Source: Streptomyces brevispora (GTDB lineage Bacteria; Actinomycetota; Actinomycetes; Streptomycetales; Streptomycetaceae). Taken from it: a DNA stretch of 64,000 bases. Below, piece by piece: positions 52,210 through 59,801 of the stretch (position 1 is its first letter; every line of letters starts with the position of its first letter). Both the position numbers and the translations under genes were made by a program. Under the pieces are notes generated by a model that was not told the DNA's origin, did no database searches, and worked only from the letters and a program-made list of their open reading frames with translations. The DNA lies in assembly GCF_007829885.1 (NCBI RefSeq), contig NZ_VIWW01000001.1, forward strand, positions 3,472,001-3,536,000. Reading direction: 5' to 3'.

Positions 52210-54861
52210 GTGAACGCCTCTCCGCCCCCGTCCCCCACCGGTCGCGCCCGCGCCCGGCACGGGCGCCGTGCGCTCGGGACACTGGCCCTCGCCGCACTGT
52301 TCGGCGCCGTCCTCACCGCGCCGGGCGCCACCGCCGATGACGCCGGCTCCGCCCCGGAGCAGATCACCAACGGCGACTTCGCCGCCGGGACCGCCCCCTG
52401 GTGGTGGACCGCCAACACCGCCGCCGCCGTCACGGACGGCCGGCTGTGCACCGGCGTACCGGGGGGAACGGCCAACCCGTGGGACGTGATCGTCGGCCAG
52501 AACGACATCCCGCTCGTCGCGGGGGAGACGTACACCCTCACCTACACGGCCACCTCCACCGCCCCGCTCTCCATCCACACCAACGTGCAGATGGCCACCG
52601 AGCCGTACAGCACCGATCTGTCCGCGACCGACACGATCGGCGCGGACGCGGTCCCCGTCACCCATGTCTTCACCGCGTCCACCGACCGCGACGCTGCCCA
52701 ACTCGCGTTCCAGATCGGCGGCAACGACGAGGCGGCCGCCTTCTGTCTCGACGACGTGTCCCTGCGCGGCGGCGCCGAACCGCCCGTGTACGTGCCCGAC
52801 ACCGGCTCGCCCGTCCGCGTCAACCAGGTCGGCTACCTCCCGCAGGGACCCAAGAGCGGCACCCTGGTCACCGAGGCGACCGAGCCGCTGCCCTGGACCC
52901 TCAGAGCGGCCGACGGAACGGTCGCCGCCACCGGCACCACCGTCCCAGGCGGAGTCGACCCCACCTCACGGCAGAACGTCCACACCTTCGACTTCAGCGA
53001 CGTCACCACCCCCGGCGACGGCTACACCGTCGAGGCGGACGGGCAGGTCAGCGAGACCTTCTCGATCCGGGGCGATCTCTACGACAGCCTGCGCAGCGAC
53101 TCGCTGGCGTACTTTTACCAGAACCGCAGCGGCATCGCGATCGACGCGGCCCTCGTCGGCGAGCAGTACGCGCGCCCGGCCGGACACCTCGGCGCCGCCC
53201 CCAACAAGGGCGACACGGACGTGCCCTGCCAGCCAGGGGTCTGCGACTACCGGCTCGATGTGCGGGGCGGCTGGTACGACGCCGGTGACCAGGGCAAGTA
53301 CGTGGTCAATGGCGGCATCGCGGTCGCCGAACTGATGGACACCTACGAGCGGACCCTGACGGCCGACGGAGCGGAGTCCGCCGAACTCGGCGACGGCGCG
53401 CTGCGGGTCCCCGAACACGGCAACGACATCCCGGACATCCTCGACGAGGCGCGCTGGGAGCTCGACTTCATGATGCGCATGCAGGTCCCGGCCGGGCAGC
53501 CGCTCGCCGGAATGGTCCACCACAAGGTGCACGACGCCCAGTGGACCGGGCTGCCGATGATGCCCCACCTGGACCCGCAGCAGCGCGAGCTGCACCCGCC
53601 GACCACCGCCGCGACGCTCAATCTCGCCGCTGCGGCAGCCCAGTGCGCCCGGCTCTTCGCTCCGTACGACGCCGAGTTCGCCGACCGGTGCCGCAGTGCC
53701 GCCGGGGCGGCGTGGAGCGCGGCGAAGGCCCACCCGGACATCCTCGCCGACCCGGACGACGGTACGGGCGGCGGGACCTACAGCGACGACGACGTCTCCG
53801 ACGAGTTCTACTGGGCCGCCGCCGAGCTCTTCACCACCACCGGCGCCGACACCTACCGCCAGGCCCTCCTCGGCTCCCCGCTGCACGGTGACACCGACGC
53901 GGTCTTCCCGGCCGACGGCGGCATGTGGTGGGGCGGGACGGCCGGACTCGGCGTCCTCACCCTGGCCACCGTGCCCAACGACCTGACCGCCGGCCAACTG
54001 GCCCAGGTCCGTACCGTGCTGACCACGGCAGCCGACCGCTACGCGGCACAGACCGAGGACCAGCTGTACGGCGTCCCGTACGCACCAACCGGACAGAACT
54101 ACGTCTGGGGCTCCAACAGCCAGGTGCTCAACAACATGATCGTGCTGGCCACCGCGGCCGATCTCACCGGGAAGGCCGAGTACCGCGACGCCGTACTGCG
54201 CGGCGCCGACTACCTCTTCGGACGCAACCCGCTCAATCAGTCGTACGTCACCGGGTACGGCGAGCGCAGCTCCGAGAACCAGCACCACCGGGTCTGGGCC
54301 CACCAGAGCGACCCGTCCCTGCCCCACCCGCCCCCCGGCTCCCTCGCGGGCGGCCCCAACCTCACCGCCCCCACCTCCGGGGACCCGGAGGCCGCGGCGA
54401 AGCTCAAGGGCTGTGCGGCGGCGATGTGTTACCTCGACGACAACGGCTCGTACGCCACCAACGAGGTCGCCATCAACTGGAACGCGCCGCTGGCCTTCGT
54501 CGCCTCCTACCTGGACGACGCCGGTGACGGCGCGGGCCCGGCACGCTCCTGCCGCGTCACGTACTCCTCGCACCCGTGGAACACCGGATCGACCACCACC
54601 GTCACGGTGAAGAACACCGGCACCGAGGCGCTCACCCCCTGGTCCCTGACCTGGCTGCTGCCGGGCGACCAGAGGCTCGGCCACACCTGGAGCGCCGAAC
54701 TCACCCAGTACGGACGGACGGTCACCGCCGCACCGCTGTCCTGGAACCGCACCCTCGCACCGGGTGCGGAGGTCGACTTCGGGTTCAACAGCAGCGTCTC
54801 GGGTACGGCCGCCGACCCGGGCACGGTCAAGCTGAACGGGAGGGCTTGCACGGCCGGGTGA
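52210..54861 (+). CDS. Secreted GH9 cellulase with N-terminal CBM4-like and C-terminal CBM2-like modules
   Basis: 883 residues: twin-arginine-like signal (RHGRRALGTLALAALFGAVL) to about residue 45; a CBM4/9-like sandwich (QITNGDFAAGTAPWWWTANT to CLDDVSLRG); a CelD_N immunoglobulin-like domain starting VRVNQVGYLPQGPKSGTLV; the GH9 catalytic barrel with DVRGGWYDAGDQGKYVVNGG (nucleophile-side Asp pair), YGERSSENQHHRVWA and NEVAINWNAPLAFVASYL (catalytic acid Glu); and a C-terminal CBM2 with CRVTYSSHPWNTGSTTTV and CTAG closing the disulfide. It is an endo- or processive cellulase. GTG 52210 has AAAGG upstream. Two CebR boxes predict induction by cellobiose or cellotriose. Confidence 0.92.
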   Translation: MNASPPPSPTGRARARHGRRALGTLALAALFGAVLTAPGATADDAGSAPEQITNGDFAAGTAPWWWTANTAAAVTDGRLCTGVPGGTANPWDVIVGQNDIPLVAGETYTLTYTATSTAPLSIHTNVQMATEPYSTDLSATDTIGADAVPVTHVFTASTDRDAAQLAFQIGGNDEAAAFCLDDVSLRGGAEPPVYVPDTGSPVRVNQVGYLPQGPKSGTLVTEATEPLPWTLRAADGTVAATGTTVPGGVDPTSRQNVHTFDFSDVTTPGDGYTVEADGQVSETFSIRGDLYDSLRSDSLAYFYQNRSGIAIDAALVGEQYARPAGHLGAAPNKGDTDVPCQPGVCDYRLDVRGGWYDAGDQGKYVVNGGIAVAELMDTYERTLTADGAESAELGDGALRVPEHGNDIPDILDEARWELDFMMRMQVPAGQPLAGMVHHKVHDAQWTGLPMMPHLDPQQRELHPPTTAATLNLAAAAAQCARLFAPYDAEFADRCRSAAGAAWSAAKAHPDILADPDDGTGGGTYSDDDVSDEFYWAAAELFTTTGADTYRQALLGSPLHGDTDAVFPADGGMWWGGTAGLGVLTLATVPNDLTAGQLAQVRTVLTTAADRYAAQTEDQLYGVPYAPTGQNYVWGSNSQVLNNMIVLATAADLTGKAEYRDAVLRGADYLFGRNPLNQSYVTGYGERSSENQHHRVWAHQSDPSLPHPPPGSLAGGPNLTAPTSGDPEAAAKLKGCAAAMCYLDDNGSYATNEVAINWNAPLAFVASYLDDAGDGAGPARSCRVTYSSHPWNTGSTTTVTVKNTGTEALTPWSLTWLLPGDQRLGHTWSAELTQYGRTVTAAPLSWNRTLAPGAEVDFGFNSSVSGTAADPGTVKLNGRACTAG

Positions 54862-54863
54862 AC

Positions 54864-54907
54864 AACGACGGTGTGCGGGGCGGACATCCGCCCCGCACAC
54901 CGTCGTT
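54864..54907. terminator. Bidirectional terminator between cellulase and helR
   Basis: A 20-bp perfect stem (AACGACGGTGTGCGGGGCGG and complement, loop ACAT) fills the gap between the convergent stops at 54861 and 54910. Confidence 0.9.
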
Positions 54908-54909
54908 CA

Positions 54910-56985
54910 TCAGGCCAACTCCTCCGGCAGCGGCGCCGCGTGAAGAACGATCAGTCCGGACACGGCACGGGTCAGGGCCACGTACAGCCGGCGCAGCCCC
55001 GTCCGCTCGTCGGGCTCGCCGTCGACCACCGCCGCCGGTTCGTCCAGCACCACGTAGTCGTACTCCAGGCCCTTCGCCAGCGACGCCGGGACCAGGGTCA
55101 GCCGGGACTCGGCGGTCGTCTCCATGCCGGGGGAGAGATAGGCGTGGCCCGCCGCGGTCAGGGCGGCCGCCAGCGCCGGGATACGGGCGTCGGCGGCGAT
55201 CAGGCCCGTCGAACCCTCCTGCTCCAGCGACTCCTCGCAGGCCGCGACCACCGCCGCGTCCAGCGCGTCCGCGCCCGCCACCTCCCGTACCGACAACGAG
55301 CCGGGCGACTCACGCACCGACTCGACCGCCGTCAGACCCGGTGAGATCACCGGCAGCAGCCGTGACGCGTACGCGATCACCTCGCGCGGCACGCGGAAGC
55401 CCGCCGTCAGCTCCTCCACCACCGCGTCCGACTTGCCCAGGTGATGCAGCGCCTGGGCCCAGCTCTGCGTCGACCACGGCGTCGTGCCCTGCGCCAGATC
55501 CCCGAGGACCGTGGCGGAACCGGTCGAGCAGCGCCGGCCGACCGCCCGGTACTGCATGGGGGAGAGGTCCTGCGCCTCGTCGATCACGACATGGCCCAGC
55601 GAGTGCGTACGCGCGACCAGGTCCATCGCCTCGTCGATCAGCACCGCGTCCGCCGCCGACCACTTCGCGGACTTCACGCTGCGGGCAGGCTTGGTCCACA
55701 GGATCGCCTTCTGCTCGTCCGCGGTCAGCAGCCCGTCCGCCTGTGCGGCCAGGAACTCCGGGTCGGACAGCAGTCGCAGCACCAGCTTCGACGGGTCGAC
55801 CGCGGGCCAGACCGCCTTCACGGCCGCCTTCACCGCGGGGGTGCGCGCCACCGCGTTCTGCACCCGGTCGTCGGGCGCCTCGCCCGCCTCCTCCATCCGC
55901 ACCAGCACGGCATGGGCGATGCGCTGCGGAAGGGCCTCGTGCGCCGCCCCGTAACGCATGTCGCGGGCCAGCAGCTCGTTGACCATCTCCTCGATCTCGT
56001 ACGCCGGGACCCGCCAGCGCCGGGAACCGCGCACCACCATCACCGACTCCGTCGGCGGCGTCACATGCGAACGGATCGCCCGCCGCAGCACCTCCGCCAT
56101 CCGGGCGTCGCCCTTCACCACGGCGGCCGGCGCCTCGTCCGTGCCGCGGACCTCGACGTGGGCCGTCACCAGGTCGTCGACGGTCGCCTGCTTCACCTCC
56201 AGCTCGCCGAGGGCCGGCAGCACCTGCTCGATGTAGTGCAGGAAGGACCGGTTCGGCCCGATGACCAGCGTCCCGGTGCGGGCGAGCCGCTCCCGGTGCG
56301 CGTACAGCAGATACGCGACCCGGTGCAGGCCCACGGCGGTCTTCCCGGTGCCGGGGCCGCCCTGCACACAGACCGAGCCGCCGAGCTCGCTGCGGACGAT
56401 CTCGTCCTGTTCCGGCTGGATCGTCGCGACGATGTCGCGCATCGGCCCGACACGCGGCCGCTCGATCTCCGCCTGGAGCAGCTTGCTGGTCTGCGCCGCC
56501 TCGGAGGGGTCGGTGAGGTGCTCGTCCTCGTACGCGGTCAGCTCGCCGCCCGTGTAGCCGAAGCGGCGCCGCTGTCCGACGTCGAGCGGGTCGTTGCGGG
56601 ACGCCCGGTAGAACGGCTGCGAGACCGGGGCCCGCCAGTCGATCACCATGGGGTCGCCGCCGGCGTCGTGGACGTGGCGGCGCCCGATGTAGAACTGTTC
56701 GCCCTCCGCGCCCTCCGCCTTCTCCGCGCCGACCACGTGGAGGTAGTCCAGCCGTCCGAAGAAGAGCGGGGTGTGGGCGAGGTCGGCGAGCGACTTGATG
56801 CGGTCGGTGATCTGGGCCTGCAGCACCGCGGCGTTCACCCAGTTCGCCGTGACATCGCGGATGTCGAGGGCCTGGGCGTCCTCGCGCATGGCCCGCAGCG
56901 CGGCGCGCGAGGCGGCGAGATGGGCGCGTTCATGAGCGAGGGGGTCGGTAGTGGTGGTGTCGCTTTCGTGTTCGTGCGCGGGCAC
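54910..56985 (-). CDS. helR: HelD/HelR-like superfamily-1 helicase acting on RNA polymerase
   Basis: 691 residues. A charged N-terminal coiled coil (HERAHLAASRAALRAMRED) precedes the split helicase core: Walker A VQGGPGTGKTAVGLHRVAYL, Walker B HVVIDEAQDLSPMQYRAV, motif III LGDLAQGTTPW, motif IV GFRVPREVIAYASRLLP and motif VI LRRLYVALTRAVSGL. MVIDWRAPVSQPFYRASRND is the HelD-type linker. HelD removes stalled RNA polymerase; the streptomycete HelR type also gives rifamycin tolerance. HelR rather than generic UvrD is inferred from this layout. GTG 56985 has GGAGG 7 nt upstream. I found no clear rifamycin-associated inverted repeat before it. Confidence 0.82.
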   Translation of the reverse strand: MPAHEHESDTTTTDPLAHERAHLAASRAALRAMREDAQALDIRDVTANWVNAAVLQAQITDRIKSLADLAHTPLFFGRLDYLHVVGAEKAEGAEGEQFYIGRRHVHDAGGDPMVIDWRAPVSQPFYRASRNDPLDVGQRRRFGYTGGELTAYEDEHLTDPSEAAQTSKLLQAEIERPRVGPMRDIVATIQPEQDEIVRSELGGSVCVQGGPGTGKTAVGLHRVAYLLYAHRERLARTGTLVIGPNRSFLHYIEQVLPALGELEVKQATVDDLVTAHVEVRGTDEAPAAVVKGDARMAEVLRRAIRSHVTPPTESVMVVRGSRRWRVPAYEIEEMVNELLARDMRYGAAHEALPQRIAHAVLVRMEEAGEAPDDRVQNAVARTPAVKAAVKAVWPAVDPSKLVLRLLSDPEFLAAQADGLLTADEQKAILWTKPARSVKSAKWSAADAVLIDEAMDLVARTHSLGHVVIDEAQDLSPMQYRAVGRRCSTGSATVLGDLAQGTTPWSTQSWAQALHHLGKSDAVVEELTAGFRVPREVIAYASRLLPVISPGLTAVESVRESPGSLSVREVAGADALDAAVVAACEESLEQEGSTGLIAADARIPALAAALTAAGHAYLSPGMETTAESRLTLVPASLAKGLEYDYVVLDEPAAVVDGEPDERTGLRRLYVALTRAVSGLIVLHAAPLPEELA

Positions 56986-57359
56986 GGTGTTGCCTCCGGC
57001 ATTCAACGCGGGACGGCGGGCCGCACCCTCGTCCCCGGCCGGTGACCGGGGGCGATGCGGTCCGCTCGGGGATCGATCACTAGTACGTACGAGGGCGTGC
57101 GTACGGCTGTCGGCCGGTTTCCGTCCGGTCGGCGGCGCTCCCCCGGCTGCCGGCGCGGGCCCTTGCGGGCTGCCGGTACCACGGTGCGGGAGGCGGGCAG
57201 ACCGGCGATTGTATCGACGGGCCGGGCCGGGCGCGAACGAATACCGGCGGATGACCGCGGGGTCCACCCCGTAGGGGACGGCGTGCGACCACAGGGGTAG
57301 GCGTGGCTCCGTCACCTTCAGCCTGCGGGCCGACGCCTTTGCCGGCCGTGCGGAGCACC
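56986..57359. other. Divergent promoter region of helR and the small gene
   Basis: 374 bp without a supported gene. CGTACG occurs at 57085 and 57099 around a short loop. A sequence near 57157-57177 (GCGGGCCCTTGCGGGCTGCCG) only loosely resembles an inverted repeat. Confidence 0.4.
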
Positions 57360-57557
57360 ATGGAACACATGAGCACCGTCATCCTGAACCCGCGAAAGAC
57401 CGGCCCCGCGCACGGCGCGACCGCGGTCACCGGTCACCACTACGGCCACCTCGTCGGTGACGCCCTGCGCGCCGCCGGGATCTTCGCACGGGCCGCGTTC
57501 GACGTCGTCGTCCTCGGTGAGTACGCGCAGGAGGCGGGCGTCCGCCGCACTCGCTGA
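57360..57557 (+). CDS. Small hypothetical protein
   Basis: 65 residues (62 if the ATG at 57369 is used): STVILNPRKTGPAHGATAVT, HYGHLVGDALRAAGIFARAA and FDVVVLGEYAQEAGVRR. No family is recognised, though it has a good codon pattern and ends 30 bp before the convergent XPB gene. Without homologues to compare I cannot be sure it is expressed. Confidence 0.45.
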   Translation: MEHMSTVILNPRKTGPAHGATAVTGHHYGHLVGDALRAAGIFARAAFDVVVLGEYAQEAGVRRTR

Positions 57558-57586
57558 GCCCGACGCACTCCCGCCCCTGCGGACGC

Positions 57587-59230
57587 TCAGTTGTCCGTCA
57601 GCAGCTCGTCGGCGTCCACGATCCGGTACGCGTAGCCCTGCTCGGCCAGGAACCGCTGGCGGTGGGCCGCGAAGTCCTGGTCGATCGTGTCGCGGGCGAC
57701 CACCGAGTAGAACCGTGCCTCGTGCCCGTCCGCCTTCGGCCGCAGCACCCGGCCGAGCCGCTGGGCCTCCTCCTGGCGCGAACCGAACGTGCCGGACACC
57801 TGGATGGCGACGGTGGCCTCCGGCAGGTCGATGGAGAAGTTCGCCACCTTCGACACGACCAGCACGCTCAGCTCGCCCTGCCGGAAGGCGTCGAAGAGCT
57901 TCTCCCGCTGGGCGTTGCTCGTCTCGCCCTTGATCACCGGGGCGTTCAGATGCTCACCCAGCTCGTCGAGCTGATCGATGTACTGCCCGATGACCAGGGT
58001 CTGCTCACCCTTGTGCTTGCGCACCAGCGCCTCGGTGACCTTCCGCTTGGTCGCGGTCGTCGCGCAGTACCGGTACTTCTCCTCGGCCTCGGCGGTCGCG
58101 TACGCGAGCCGCTCGCTGTCCGTCAGATTGACCCGTACCTCGACACAGTCGGCGGGCGCGATGTAGCCCTGCGCCTCGATCTCCTTCCACGGGGCGTCGA
58201 ACCGCTTGGGCCCGATCAGCGAGAAGACGTCCGACTCGCGCCCGTCCTCGCGCACCAGCGTCGCCGTCAGCCCGAGCCGGCGGCGCGCCTGGAGGTCGGC
58301 GGTGAACTTGAAGACGGGCGCGGGCAGCAGATGCACCTCGTCGTAGATCACCAGACCCCAGTCGCGGGAGTCGAACAGCTCCAGGTGCGCGTAGACGCCC
58401 TTACGGCGGGTCGTGAGCACCTGGTACGTGGCGATGGTGACCGGCCGGATCTCCTTGCGGGTACCGCTGTACTCGCCGATCTCCTCCTCGGTCAGCGAGG
58501 TCCGCTTCACCAGCTCGTGCTTCCACTGCCGGGCGGAGACGGTGTTGGTGACCAGGATCAGCGTGGTCGCCTTGGCCTGTGCCATGGCGCCCGCGCCCAC
58601 CAGCGTCTTTCCGGCCCCGCAGGGCAGTACGACCACACCCGAGCCGCCGTGCCAGAACCCCTCGACGGCCTGCTGCTGGTAGGGCCGCAGCGCCCAGCCG
58701 CTCTCGTCCAGCTCGATCGGGTGCGCCTCGCCGTCCACGTAACCGGCGAGGTCCTCGGCGGGCCAGCCCAGCTTCAGCAGCGTCTGCTTGACCTGCCCGC
58801 GCTCGGACGGGTGCACGGCCACCGTGTCGGGGTCGATCCTGGCGCCGACCAGCGGCTGGACCTTCTTCGACCGGAGGATCTCCTCCAGGACGGGCCGGTC
58901 GGTGGAGGTCAGCACCAGGCCGTGGACCGGGTGCTTGGAGAGCGTGAGGCGGCCGTAGCGGCCCATCGTCTCGGCGATGTCGACGAGCAGTGCGTGCGGT
59001 ACGGGGTAGCGCGAGTACTTCACGAGCGCGTCGACGACCTGCTCGGCGTCGTGTCCCGCGGCCCGCGCGTTCCACAGCCCGAGCGGGGTCAGCCGGTAGG
59101 TGTGGATGTGCTCGGGCGCGCGCTCCAGCTCCGCGAAGGGCGCGATCACGCGGCGGCAGGCGTCGGCCTGCTCGTGGTCGACTTCCAGGAGGAGCGTCTT
59201 GTCGCTCTGGACGATGAGGGGTCCGGTCAC
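57587..59230 (-). CDS. DNA repair helicase XPB/Ssl2-like
   Basis: 547 residues. The N-terminal damage-recognition-like domain (residues 1-170) has DIAETMGRYGRLTLSKHPVH; the helicase core has ALRPYQQQAVEGFWHGGSGV, Walker A LPCGAGKTLVGAGAMA, the motif II DEVH box in LVIYDEVHLLPA, RLGLTATLVREDG (motif III and RED motif) and the C-terminal motif VI EAQRLGRVLRPKADGH. Bacterial XPB is a 3'-5' ATP-dependent helicase of uncertain repair role. ATG or GTG near 59230 starts the family pattern VQSDKTLLLEVDHEQA. The large helicase-associated gene lies upstream on the same strand, separated by an inverted-repeat element. Confidence 0.93.
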   Translation of the reverse strand: MTGPLIVQSDKTLLLEVDHEQADACRRVIAPFAELERAPEHIHTYRLTPLGLWNARAAGHDAEQVVDALVKYSRYPVPHALLVDIAETMGRYGRLTLSKHPVHGLVLTSTDRPVLEEILRSKKVQPLVGARIDPDTVAVHPSERGQVKQTLLKLGWPAEDLAGYVDGEAHPIELDESGWALRPYQQQAVEGFWHGGSGVVVLPCGAGKTLVGAGAMAQAKATTLILVTNTVSARQWKHELVKRTSLTEEEIGEYSGTRKEIRPVTIATYQVLTTRRKGVYAHLELFDSRDWGLVIYDEVHLLPAPVFKFTADLQARRRLGLTATLVREDGRESDVFSLIGPKRFDAPWKEIEAQGYIAPADCVEVRVNLTDSERLAYATAEAEEKYRYCATTATKRKVTEALVRKHKGEQTLVIGQYIDQLDELGEHLNAPVIKGETSNAQREKLFDAFRQGELSVLVVSKVANFSIDLPEATVAIQVSGTFGSRQEEAQRLGRVLRPKADGHEARFYSVVARDTIDQDFAAHRQRFLAEQGYAYRIVDADELLTDN

Positions 59231-59303
59231 GCGCTTCGGCCCTTTCTACTGCGGGGTGGCCGTGTACCGGCCAAACATCCAGTGTGCCGTACGCGGTGGC
59301 GGG

Positions 59304-59771
59304 GTGCGTGGTTCCTTGGTTCGGGGTTCCGTCCTCAATCGCCGGACGGGCTTGGTGTGCGGGTCGCTCCGCGGGGTGCGTGATGTTCGGTGGGTGGGGG
59401 TCCGGTGCCCCTCCGGGGCGTCTCCTCGGACGACGAACGTTCGGCGGGTATGCGAGGGGACCCGGGTATGTGTTCGTCGTCCTGCGGGGACTCCCCTGCA
59501 CGGCCCCGGACCCGGCCGTCCCGCGTCTGCGGCAGTCGTACCGCCGGGGTGCGGACGCACACAATGCAGGGGTGGGGCCGTGCAGGGGAGTCCCCGCAGG
59601 AAATGGCGTACGACCCGGGTCCCTCACGGACCCGGGTGAACACGCCATTTTTGAGGAGACGCCCCGGAGGGGCACCGCCCCCCACCCACCGGGCATCGCG
59701 CCACGTGGGGCACCCGCGCCCAAGCCCGTCCGGCGATTGAGGACGGAACCCCGAACCAAGGAACCCCGCAC
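59304..59771. repeat. Nested inverted-repeat element (MITE-like), about 470 bp
   Basis: Outer arms of 52 bp (59304-59355 and 59720-59771, one mismatch) contain TCAATCGCCGGACGGGCTTG. Inside are a second pair of about 40 bp (59388-59427 and 59653-59691), side hairpins on each strand (59428-59482, arms GGACGACGAAC; 59601-59650, arms AAATGGCG), and a third pair of 28 bp (59480-59507 and 59574-59601). The loop is 59508-59573. No transposase or reliable reading frame is inside. Confidence 0.9.
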
Positions 59772-59801
59772 ACCGAACCCGGAACCCGTTCCCCCGGACC
59801 G

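Noticed and set aside
56986..57359. Rifamycin-associated element upstream of helR
   Set aside because: Only a loose, non-palindromic GC-rich resemblance at 57157-57177; I could not support it by eye.
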